Source of the DNA: Nematostella vectensis
Taxonomy: Eukaryota > Cnidaria > Anthozoa > Actiniaria > Edwardsiidae
Direction: 5' to 3'
Assembly (NCBI RefSeq): GCF_932526225.1
Contig: NC_064039.1
Span: 9,566,139 to 9,630,138, forward strand
Length of the DNA stretch: 64,000 nucleotides
Part shown: positions 10,501 through 19,553 of the stretch, in pieces
How positions within the stretch are numbered: position 1 is the first letter of the stretch
Layout: each line of letters opens with the position of its first letter
The notes under the pieces: model-generated
Databases searched by the model: none
Told to the model about the DNA's origin: nothing
The model's input: only the letters and a program-made list of their open reading frames with translations
Position numbers and translations under genes: made by a program

Positions 10501-12895
10501 AATGTAAAGCTAAAGCAATTTTCTTATAACATTTTTGCGACCATTTATTCTGCCTAGTTTTATTAAAACCCCCCCTTCTGCAGTCAAATTTTTGGGGTAT
10601 GGGTATATCTCTATCGAGCAAAAGGCTACATAAAATGTATTTTTAAAAGCTGTCTTCCTTATTAGAGGTACCATTTAAAGTACTCATTAATATATGTTTG
10701 GCCATCAAAAAGTGAACGATTTAATGACTTTCCTATGCAGTCAACTATTGTTATATGATATGATTACACGTACATTCAATGTCTAACGGTCTTACGGTTT
10801 TCTCGTCTCTATTTGGTTGTTACAGTTCGCTGTCTCCGGCGTTGTTATAGGCGTGGATGAGCAAGAATGCAAAAAGGAGCTAACAAAGATTGAAAGATTA
10901 GGTTCGTTAAGCCAGAGAATATCTGCTGTTTTGTTTGAAAAAAAAAAAAACCCTCATGTGAACGAAGTGTGCCCTTTAGTAAAGCTGTGCCTTCCATTTA
11001 AGTCTTCCTTAGAAGAATACGGGAGGTTTTAGAATAGAGCCCCTTTGTAGAAATATTCCCTATACAATTTATACTACAATTTTCCGTACTTGTATTATGT
11101 TCCACAGGAATACGGAACAGCCCCAGGAAGGCGACCGACTCAGATGATCTGCTCTTCCCTATAGAGGAGGTTGATGGTAGCAAAGAGAACATACCTCCTC
11201 CAGGTGAGGCTACATTTCTCATCCAATTACTTTGACTAGTATTTATAAGGGCGTGTTCCTGGCGTATAAGAAACGGGTTTCTCAGATGGTCACAAATGCA
11301 AGCGTGGTGTATACAAGGGGCCTGTGGGATGGGTCATAAACAGTGTTTCCTTGAAACACTGAGTCAGCGTTACGTATAGTTTCACGCTTTCGTTCAGCCA
11401 CCCGAAGGAACATTGTTTAAAGCTCCAAAATGTTTCTGATTTGATATATATACTGTGTCCTCGTTTGTCGAACATCTTCCTGTTGTGTTCATAGATGGAT
11501 GGGGTAGAGGCTTCGGATAGTTTGTTTGCAAGTTCAGGCGCTTGTCTAGAGGGGGACCGCGGGGTCTGGAACCCACCCTGCTCATTTGACAAAATGGGTT
11601 CGACTCCGGTTGACCCCTTCGTTAGTAGTTAAGACGGTTAAATTTTATGCGTGTATTTGGATCGAAAAAGTTTCTAGATGGATCTAGTGACCTATTGCAA
11701 GATGAGCTAAAGATGTCGATTTGCTCTGGACCCCACCCTTTTTTCTAGACACACCCCTGAAGTTACTGATTCAAAGGATAAAGCTGGAATCCGTCTATGC
11801 CAAGATCGGCTGTTAGAGGGGGAGCTAGAGCTAATTGATCTGTTGCATGTTTCAGCTCCGTCTATCAAACCAAAATTGACGCTTTTGAACAAACCGCAAG
11901 TTATAAAGGTAGCCAGTTTGTGAGATGAAATTGTTGTTTTTCAGCTTTTCAAATTCTTAAATTTTCAATGTTGTGTTATCTCTCCTCTCCCAGCCTCCCT
12001 TATTTCGCCCTGCCGTTGAGGTCACGCCCATGTCGTACCTGCCAAACGCCCAAATAGAGCGTTACCTTGGCAACGTCAATCTATTCTTTATCCGCGAAAG
12101 TCTATCCATAAGAGAGGTAAGTTATTTGGATTTCTGTCCGTCTGTCGGTTTGCCTGTCTTGTGTTTGTGACGTCCTCTAATCGGAACCAACCAACCAAGT
12201 CCATGTAATGATATTCTTTTCGGGATTTCTGTGGTGTTTCGGGTTTCCTGTGGTTGATGCTGTGACGTCAACCGCATCCCTCTTTTTTGGATCTTCCCAG
12301 TCTCTTGTCTCACCGCCAACCACAGGAATCCCAAACAGGAAATCAGGAACTCGGCTGGACTATGTAACGAACCATTTCATGTGACATCACAGGACGGAGG
12401 TCTGAATGTGTTCATGCAAGTGTTCTTGGCCGAGGCCCAAGCCATCCTCAGGGCGCACGTCAAAGCGCTGGGAGGAAATGCACTCGTCTCGTACCAGCTC
12501 AATGAGATTGTACTTCTCGACAACCCACATAAGCACCAGGTAGGTTAAACCACGTTATAGGGGGGTGGAGTGGAGGGGCAGGGTTTGAGTGAAAGGGGGC
12601 TGATGAAGTCCATTTGACTCTTGTGGCTGGGCTTGAATAGGCAATCAATGTGCTCCCGGCAAGATTGCTTACTCGTATCCCATCCCATCTTTGTTTACAG
12701 GGCCAGTGCTTATTAAATGTGTGCGGAGACGCAGTCGAGGTTTCTTACGAAGATGATAGTGAGCTCGGAAACAGCTTTGGCCGCTCCTCGCCATGCAAGA
12801 CCCGATCGATTTCATGCTCCGAAGTTGTGCCGAACACGCCCGTTAGGCTAGTTAGGCAACGATCAGTCTCCGAAACTGCAGCGGACACTGAGTGA
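423..12895 (+). CDS. C2CD5: C2CD5 (CDP138) orthologue, C-terminal two-thirds, 20 exons
   Basis: In vertebrates this C2-domain phosphoprotein is an Akt2 substrate that promotes GLUT4-vesicle fusion. The N-terminal C2 domain lies upstream of the window. Exons read by GT-AG and phase: 423-537, 919-1007, 3273-3354, 4618-4749, 5295-5384, 5650-5707, 5806-5934, 6276-6338, 6559-6660, 7761-7907, 8834-8894, 8971-9032, 9694-9783, 10320-10409, 10826-10901, 11108-11203, 11856-11908, 11994-12116, 12393-12539, 12701-12895. All phases join, giving about 665 residues and a TGA at 12893-12895. Family blocks seen in order: DAWWSEVRNEIKSHARALGC, DELVVLSATGTAA, CHIPYSDTDLPFPISLSRC, KVPDVLFATIEPP with CITGKGSLLQAR, LPFLEYELHQQLINKMKVKG then MNALFGL, GFFSCNTETLPGI, TPMSYLPNAQIERYLGNVNL then FFIRES, and HVKALGGNALVSYQ. 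The tail after CLLNVCGDAV is short and Ser/Arg-rich. Family identity is from memory and strong; single exon edges may be off by a few bases. Confidence 0.93.
1671..2940. repeat. 20-bp minisatellite, 63 units, inside a C2CD5 intron
   Basis: From 1681 to 2940 the sequence is exactly 63 head-to-tail copies of a 20-bp unit, gcacagacactaagtttgag, without one length change. Variation is mainly in the last three bases (gag, gtg, gta, tag) and at the fourth base (aca/aga/aaa). Half a unit precedes at 1671. Unit variants at 2561-2640 recur in the same order at 2761-2840, indicating a 200-bp internal duplication. Degenerate remnants continue at 3045-3112. Confidence 0.98.
2943..3044. mobile_element. 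Small MITE-like inverted-repeat element
   Basis: About 102 bp bounded by TTACC...GGTAA. Near-complementary arms of about 26 bases begin TTACCGTATTTACTTGAATA and end with its near-complement. It sits inside the 20-bp minisatellite, which resumes in degenerate form on the far side, so it inserted after part of the array existed. No coding capacity. Confidence 0.7.
3525..3612. repeat. Imperfect GAT/ATG-rich microsatellite
   Basis: An intronic C2CD5 stretch rich in GATGAT and ATGATA triplets, degenerate, with no gene content. Confidence 0.6.
4400..4580. repeat. (ATG)n trinucleotide microsatellite
   Basis: A long pure run of GAT/ATG triplets with a few AAT interruptions, ending just upstream of the C2CD5 exon at 4618. 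It creates artificial poly-Met and poly-Ile frames on the two strands. Confidence 0.97.
6951..7333. mobile_element. MITE-like fold-back element in a C2CD5 intron
   Basis: The left end, ttcactaaatgatctaataa followed by gcgcc, is complementary with mismatches to the right end, which carries gcgtttattggatcatttac. The interior repeats a gggggcgtttattrgagagg motif several times. No reading frame of note. Confidence 0.55.
7346..7415. repeat. 70-bp palindrome
   Basis: The arms start agttaattaccgagagccgg and end with a near-complementary ggtaattaact, with a short loop around 7376-7384. It directly follows the preceding fold-back element and is probably another tiny inverted-repeat element. Confidence 0.7.
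7887..8318. repeat. C2CD5: 54-bp x 8 tandem repeat spanning a C2CD5 exon end and 5' splice site
   Basis: Eight near-identical 54-bp units, each starting agggacgcatttgttgtgga. The first unit contains the last 21 bases of the exon that ends at 7907 (coding RDAFVVE) and its donor gag|gttagg. Every later unit repeats the same potential donor and also carries gaatacag, a weak potential acceptor. The period is 18 codons, so the frame stays open through all copies. The exon ending at the first donor joins in frame to the exon at 8834 (VVE then VDDKKDED), as expected of the family, so copies 2-8 are read as intronic. Confidence 0.95.
8660..8850. repeat. C2CD5: 77-bp tandem repeat of a 3' splice site and exon start
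   Basis: The acceptor-plus-exon motif ccaag|gttgatgacaaaaa occurs with its AG at 8679, 8756 and 8833, exactly 77 bp apart. The last is the acceptor of the real exon (8834-8894). The first two copies differ downstream (aatatttataaggatatcgt). They are decoy acceptors within the same intron that carries the 54-bp donor repeat. Confidence 0.9.
9058..9632. mobile_element. Inverted-repeat element built from aacgcgaaatgtaat motifs
   Basis: Several copies of aacgcgaaatgtaataa and aacgcaaaatgtaat lie at 9058-9292. Their reverse complement (attacatttcgcgttaagat) lies at 9565-9632. The spacer has three 16-bp copies of gatggtgtgacattt around 9412-9455. It lies in a C2CD5 intron and looks like a non-autonomous fold-back element with amplified arms. 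Confidence 0.6.
9985..10319. repeat. About 170-bp direct duplication in a C2CD5 intron
   Basis: The segment containing tcactatcaccgggattcg, tctggtagacttcga and gagactgagaatagaggtaa is present twice, offset by about 170 bp (tctggtaga near 10045 and 10215). The second copy ends at the real acceptor before the exon at 10320, so the pyrimidine tract was duplicated as well. Confidence 0.8.
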
Positions 12896-13385
12896 AATAT
12901 GAGAAATTTTACTGAAATAGATCGATGATGTGTTATATAGGTTTTCCTCGGAAAAAGGATATTTTTTAATGAAATTTCACAGGAAATCAGTTAGGCTACG
13001 ATGAAGAGTATAAAAATACTACGTACACTCACGCTCGACCCAAAGAAGATAGCAGCACATGGAGAAAATGCTAAAATGCTAATAAAAAGAAACAGGCAAA
13101 GCATTATAATGCTTCTATTTTTTCACAGATATTACATTACGTCATCTTTTGAGATGTCGGGCCTTAGGCCTCCCTTGACAAGCTTTGCGTTACAAGCTTT
13201 GTGTGACAATGAAAGCTTGTCAATCAACCTCGAGAATTTTGTTAGTCCACTTCCATTCATCCGGAACAGACATCGCATGCTTGGCTGATCGAGAATTTTA
13301 CGGTTTGAAGCAACGCTCGCGCGCCAAATTAGCAGCTTTACACAGACAAATGTAACGGCCATAACGGCACAAATACCATTTCAGT
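12896..13385. other. C2CD5-astacin intergenic region
   Basis: About 490 bases holding the presumed C2CD5 3' UTR and the promoter of the astacin gene, both on the + strand. Around 13180-13225 there are inverted aagcttt/aaagctt words. No further gene was seen. Confidence 0.6.
13081..13086 (+). terminator. Poly(A) signal for C2CD5
   Basis: AATAAA 186 bp after the C2CD5 stop codon. It is the first canonical hexamer downstream. Confidence 0.5.
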
Positions 13386-16300
13386 ATGAGTATACTATCA
13401 GTGCTACTCTTAGTTCATGGGATTTTTGCAGCGAATGGACAGGGAATTGGTAAAAGCGGTAAGTATTTATTATGAGGCACGTATCTAGTGCGCGAATGAT
13501 TTATATAGATTAAATAGGATGGTACGGTTGGCGGTCAAAACGACATCATTTACTGTATTATTTGTCCATTGCACATAATTTTTTGTGGAAATTTTGCCCA
13601 TAAAATCAAAAGAAAATAAATGAAACGCGGCAAGTTGTCGCTATATATCTCTTATTTCAAAAAATACTTTTATTATTTTGTCGTTGTAAAGAGTGTTTTA
13701 CTTCAAATTCATTTTCTTCTTATATATTGTTTTTGCATAAATTTTCTCTTTGTCACATTACCTTTACCACTTTACCATACCAAAATCAAATCGGCTGTCA
13801 GTACTTTCCCCACTAAAGCAAGGTTATCCAGCTGGCAGTTAATATAAGGTCAATTAAAGGTTCAAATGTCACTGCCAACTGGGTCATGGCTAGCAAAATG
13901 CATGGAGGTACGTGATTTTCCGGAAACGGGGAATTTAGGTTATCAGGAGCGGAATCCGGGTCACCGGGAAAAGGGTTCGAGTTACCGGGAAACGGGATTT
14001 GGGTTACCGAGAAACGAAATTCGGGTTACCGAAGCGGGATTTGGGTCACCAAGAACGGCATTGGGGTAACCGGGAACGGGATTGGGGTTAATGAAAACGG
14101 GATTTGCGTTAATATCATCGTCAAAATCACGTTTAGATAAATTGACCTAGGACCCTTTGTGGGGCTATTTTGATGCTTCATTCCTTCATCATTTCCCTAT
14201 TTCTCTAAAGCTCCAACAAGAAGTCACATCTTTCCCCTTAATGTGTCGCAGAGAACACCGAGAAATTATCCAAACGTTTAGCCGTGCAATACCGTCACCT
14301 CCTGTGGCCAGCGGTAACCGATGAAAATCTACACGTCATCAAGGTCGTCATTCCATATACGGTCAAGACGGGCGGCTGGTTCTCTGGCCTGGGCGAGGCA
14401 GACAAGCTAATTATACGAAAGGCTTCATCAGTCATCGAGAGGTACACGTGCATCAAGTTTGAGGAACGCAAGCATCAACGAGATTATGTGGAGTTTTACA
14501 TGGACAAAAGGTGAGACATTCTCTACTTACGCGCAAAAAAGGCGACACCCTATTATTGTGACTGCTTTAAGATTGTCATCCGCTATGGGACAGAGGAAGT
14601 AATGGACCGTTGGTGGCTCTTTGTGTTTTATAGCATAGCCAGGATTTGTGAGTCTGATTTCCATTTTATCATATAGCAGGGCTTGTGAAACTATATTCAA
14701 TTTTATCATTATATCGTATAACCGGGTTTATTCTGATTTCCATTTTATCGTATAACGGGTTGTCCTGATATCCATTTTATTGTTTAGCGGGATTTGTGAG
14801 TCTGACATAGGACGCATAAGAGGGAGGCAGACCGTATCACTGGGTCAAGGCTGCCGTAACCCTGGTCACGTGACGCACGAGCTGATGCACACGCTGGGAT
14901 TCTACCATGAGCACACGCGGCCCGACAGGGACAAGTTCGTCAGAATCCTGTGGGACAATATCAAACCGGGTAGGTAGAAGGGAGAGGGGGGGGGGGGGGG
15001 GGAGTGACGAGAGAAGAGAGGATTGGATGGGAGGGAAGCGGATAGGAAGGAGATTGACAAGTTCGTTAGATTATTGGGTACGGGAATTGCTCTGAGGGTA
15101 GTGGAGAGGGATAGAAAACACGATGTTTCTTATCCATTTCAGGAAATCGTCCACAATTCGAGATCCGATCAGAATCAAAGGCCACGACGCTTGGTCAGCA
15201 GTATGACTTCCGCTCAATCATGCACTACCGCAAAACTGAGTTCAGTAAGAACGGGCAGAACACCATTGAGGCTGTGCAGAACCCAGACATGGAACTTGGC
15301 TCCGTCAACTCGCTCTCTGCGGTGGACATCATGCAGATTAATCGCCTGTATAACTGCCCACAAGCTAGATTATTGGGTGAGGGAGGTTAATGAGCGGTCC
15401 TAAGTAGCCTGCGTAGCAAGTTTTTACGGAAATCGCGACCGAGCGAAGGAAAAAAAATCGAGCGAATAGTGTGGCCGCGGGAGGAATGGGGGGAGAGAGA
15501 GAAAACTTTGCTTCTCTCACCACTCTTCGTCCCCATTAACCGCCCGGCCATTCTCCTCGTCTCTATTTCCGCTGAAACTCCACAGAAATGCTTGCTGAGC
15601 AGTCTAATCTAGGGGTGGACCAAATGTTATATAAAAAATGAGGAACCATAAGGAAATCCACAAAAAAGGATAATGAATCCCCGTTCCCCTTTCCTAAAAC
15701 CCTGCTTAAAGAAATTCAAAATTCAAATCAAATGACAGCGCACGTTTTAGTTGAATCACAAAATATCAAGACCACGTCTCATATAAATTCTAAAGAGGTA
15801 TAATACACTAATCTATTCAATCTTATAGTTGATAACTATCACGTGACTGTCATAACGGGTCGCGCGGTGTTTGCCGGGACAGACGCAGGAGTTTTCGTGG
15901 AGCTGTACGGGCGTAGGGGGAACTCTGGAGAGATGGAGCTTAACTCACGTGTCAGTGACTTCGAGTCGGGAAGGTGTGTAGAAAAAAGGTAGTGAAACAC
16001 TGCCTCCTAATGAGGGGTTTGGACCCAAGACCTCAACAACACTAACGACGAAGTGACGTATAGTAGTGGTTGAAGGGGGAGTAGTGGTGGAGGGGGGAGT
16101 AGTGGTGGAGGTGGTGAGTAGTGGTGGAGGGGGGAGTAGTGGTGGAGGGGTGAGTAGTGGTGGAGGGGGGGGAGAAGTGGTGGAGGGGGGGGAGAAGTGG
16201 TGGAGGGGGGAGTAGTGGTGGAGGGGGGGAGAAGTGGTGGAGGGGGGAGTAGTGGTTGAGGGGGTGAGTAGTGGTGGAGGGGGGGGGGGGGAAAGTGGTG

Positions 16301-17396
16301 GAGGGCGGAGTAGTGGTGGAGGGGGGGAGTAGTGGTTGAGAGGGCTCTCCCTCTTTCTGTTCTCAATACATTTGGAAGTAGGGGTGGGAGCGCCACCGAA
16401 AGGCGATGGGGCATCTTACTCTTGGCTTCCATTCTACCCCCCCCTCCTGATGATTGAAATCAAACCGATTGTGAAGTTTGCATTTGGTGTGCACAGTATC
16501 GACAAGTTCAACATAGTTGCTCCAACTCTTGGTGAGCTGACGAAAATCACAGTTCGGCAGAATGGCGAAGGCCTCCATGCTGCCTGGTACATAGACAAGG
16601 TGAGAAACTTAAGTCAGATTGTATTAGAACGGTAGTCTGTTTAGCAGCCTCTCCCTACAAGCGGCTGCTGTGAACCGAACCAGCTAAGCAGACTAGTAGG
16701 ACTCCCAAGCAATACAGACACCACAGGTAACCCAAGCACTCGGTTTGTATTCTAGTACGCAAGGAGAATTTGTATAGTGACGAAAAATGGAAAATAAAAG
16801 AAAATAGACTTTATAGTGGACTCACTTTATTCTTGTCTCTTTGGGATCTCTCCCGAGTATTATGGGCCCATTTTACTCACTCGTTTCCCTTTCAGCACCC
16901 ATACAATTAATTAATTTTCTATTTTTTATCACTATACAAATTCTCTTGCGTGCTGAATACAAACTAATTGCTTGGGTTACCTGTGAGAATACGAGCACGA
17001 AAAACGAACCTGTCCCTAAACTGTTTGCCTTGTCACGTGCGCTTGTGATGCCCTGTAATTTTTCTTTGGGTTGGGGGTGGGGGGGTTAGGGGTTAGCAAA
17101 AAGCTAGATCCGTCCCTGGTTGGCCCCCACTTTGCTCTTTTTTTCTAAGTTTAAAAAAAGTTATTTTTGAGCATCCAAAGTTTATAGTGCATGTTTTACT
17201 CTGTACTATTTATTTAAATTGCTTCCTTTGTCTGAGTGCGAAGAGCATAACCAGCACCATTTACAGGTTTTTATTCATATTTTTTCAGGTGATAGTTCGT
17301 GACGACAGGCGTAGAGTGGCATACACGTTTCCGTGCTCGTGCTGGCTGACAAGCCCAACTGACACCAAGACGCTCACTCCCTTGATGCTTGCGTGA
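13386..17396 (+). CDS. Astacin (M12A) metalloprotease with C-terminal PLAT/LH2 domain
   Basis: Secreted zinc endopeptidase, about 367 residues. Exons with consistent phases: 13386-13458, 14252-14510, 14788-14969, 15143-15376, 15829-15973, 16497-16599, 17289-17396 (stop TGA). Residues 1-16 form a signal peptide (MSILSVLLLVHGIFAA). The catalytic domain runs from about 45 to 240. It has HELMHTLGFYHEHTRPDRD with zinc ligands near H141, H145 and H151 and catalytic E142, then the Met-turn SIMHY near 195-199. A PLAT domain follows (about 250-345; HVTVITGRAVFAGTDAGVFV, then LGELTKITV and AAWYIDK). PLAT domains usually bind lipid or protein partners. Oddity: only about 25 residues lie between the signal peptide and the protease core, and no FxGD-type prodomain aspartate switch is visible. 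Either an exon was missed in the 790-bp first intron or latency is handled differently. Confidence 0.9.
13920..14110. repeat. Degenerate ~20-bp minisatellite in astacin intron 1
   Basis: Repeated units resemble gggttaccgggaacgggatt, with about eight diverged copies. It occupies the intron in which a prodomain exon might have been expected. Confidence 0.8.
14632..14806. repeat. Tandem repeat overlapping the acceptor of astacin exon 3
   Basis: Four to five diverged units of about 38-45 bp contain ttccattttatc, a tag, and cgggatttgtgagtctga-like sequence. The real acceptor (AG at 14786-14787) and the first 19 bases of exon 3 form the last unit. An upstream unit at 14632-14655 carries nearly the same exon start (ccaggatttgtgagtctga) after tag. 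Confidence 0.8.
14983..15003. repeat. Poly-G tract
   Basis: A long guanine homopolymer just after the donor of astacin exon 3, one of several such runs in the window. Confidence 0.9.
16062..16340. repeat. G-rich minisatellite (ggtggaggggggagtagt units)
   Basis: About 15 units of 17-19 bp on a gtggtggagggggg theme in the astacin intron between the two PLAT exons. Strand-biased G runs could form G-quadruplex on the + strand. Confidence 0.95.
16723..16984. mobile_element. MITE-like palindromic element in astacin intron 6
   Basis: The left arm begins acaggtaacccaagc and contains gagaatttgtatagtga. The right arm ends gcttgggttacctgt and contains the matching tcactatacaaattctc. Arms are about 75 bp with mismatches; no coding capacity. 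Confidence 0.8.
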
Positions 17397-19553
17397 CGTG
17401 TTTTGACCTGCCTGCGTGACACTTGACCTTTCGTCCGATCACGTGCATCGTGCTAACCGAACGTGTATACAATGCAACTTTTACCAAGACTCTCACTTCC
17501 TTAAATTCCCATCGCACCTTAAAAGAATTGTAAATCTTAAGTAGGGGTCCGCTGTAAAATATGAGCTTACTTTGAGTAGTTTATGCTGTCACAGACATTC
17601 GCGCGTCTTAAAAAAATTTTTCGGCACATTTCGCGATCGCGGAGAGAAATCGTGTTTGCATGGGATTTAGTTTCGCAAATTTGAAAATCATATTCGAAAT
17701 TGACAATACATCAGGAACAGGCCGATAATGGAAAGATAAAAGAACAGCGTAACTACACACACTACAAGGAACCGGGACAGGATGGTCAACTGCACAAAGG
17801 ACATTATTGGAGAAAGATGTCGGGCGAATCTTTAAATGTAAAAAAAAAAAAAAAATAAATAAATAGATAATGCCTCCACCAAGGCTTTTACAAATGTTGC
17901 TTACAATTTGTTATAGGACCTTTGAAAACACAAATATATGATTTTTATAGCATTAAATCTCACATGAAAGTTCGCGGTCTGTATTTTTCGCGAGTATTTT
18001 ATTTGAATTCGCGTTTTTTTTTAAATCGCGAAAATCGAGAATTAAGTTCATGCGAAAATTAAGCAGAAGAAGGTGTATCTGTAGCACTGATTATAAACTA
18101 AATTAACATAGTTGTCAACTAATCCGTAGAAAATCGTCGAAAAATGTGCGAGGGGGGACTCTAGCTAATTTTACATTGCAACTGCAGGAAATATTCTAAT
18201 TTGATTTTAACTACTTTGCGAGTCCCTTTAGTCATAAGACTTTAAAAGAACAAACATGTTTTGAGCCAAAAATAAATTGTTATCTAACTCCTGTAACCCT
18301 GATGAATTTACGTCACGTTTTATAGTACCCTAGGCGACACAAGACAAATAAATCGATAACTAAAAATATAATTCTTACGTCATTTTTGCCTCAAGCTCCC
18401 TCCCCCACAAGGGGTATGTTTTGTCGTAGGTTGGGCAGGTTTGAAAGCAGCTGCAGTAAGGAGTGTGAATAGTACTAACGTACAGCAAGCGAGCTAACAA
18501 GGGAAATATTCGCTCAAGTAGGTATAAAACACTGTATAAAAGCTTACCCCAACCAATTTACACCACATTTCTAGGTCTTAAAAACGGCCCTTTGCTGAGA
18601 TTAGTTGTAATATTTCGACAGAAGTGTGTTCGAATCGAAGACAGGTTTGTCTTCTAGTAAGAGCTATAGCTAAGTAAACTAAATAATGATATCACCACCA
18701 CCCCAACGCACAATACCAATGGTCTTCCACTTTTCCCTTTACGTTAGACACTGTAGCTAAGGTTGTTTATCTTTGCCTGAAACCGTTTTGTTTGAGAATG
18801 GAATGGGTTTTGGGGTTGTTCATCCGTTGAGTTGTTGAACTTTGTAATGTGCCCCACATTCAAATACCGAGTACGATGCAAACTTTCTTTTAACTCCGTC
18901 TATTTATAGCTTAATCCTATTCAGATATAGTCTACTCTCAATTGTTGATGGTGGTTTCCGTTATTCGCTACCGACCACAGACAAAAGTTGAACCGAATAG
19001 TTTCCTTTTGACAGTTTTGGCATAAAAATCACACTGAAAGCATATGATAAGCCTTGCTAATTGTTCTATCAAGAGTGTTTATTATTCGTCGGCTTCCTTT
19101 CCTTGATAGCAGGCAAAAAAGATCTCGAGATTCGTCCCAAAGATGTCCAAAAAAGTCCCATAAGATGGATACTTTGTTAAAGTTAGAAAAAGACTGCATG
19201 ACACATTTTTAGGTGCTATCGTTGTTCTTGTGTAGGAGTAATCATCTTAAGTTATTTCTTGTGGTCTTGTAGTATTTTGTTCTACCCAATAGAACTTCCT
19301 AGTTTTATTCAGCCCTTGTTTAGTTTTTTCTATGCAGATTTACTAAAGCTCTCAACTGTTCGTTCATCTATCAAATGTGTATAATTTGGTTTCAGTTTTG
19401 AAAAAAATTGCTTATTCATACAGTAAAAAGTATGGTTTCTATTTTTCTGATTGGTCTCTATGTATGGTATTGGTCATAACTCTCAATAATTCATGCTCAC
19501 TAATTTTGTCTTTGATTACTTATTCTAGGGTACTCTAAAAAATAGTATTCAAA
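17397..19553. other. Astacin-tetraspanin intergenic region
   Basis: About 2.1 kb without a supported gene. It holds the presumed astacin 3' UTR, an A-rich run near 17840, and the upstream region of the first tetraspanin. A likely 5' UTR splice acceptor (tattctag) has its AG at 19527-19528, so the coding exon at 19554 probably has an upstream non-coding exon. The leader exon itself was not located. Confidence 0.5.

Noticed and set aside
11500-11620. ggttcgactcc word resembling a tRNA B-box
   Set aside because: No A-box and no cloverleaf pairing at the right distance; no tRNA gene was found in the window.
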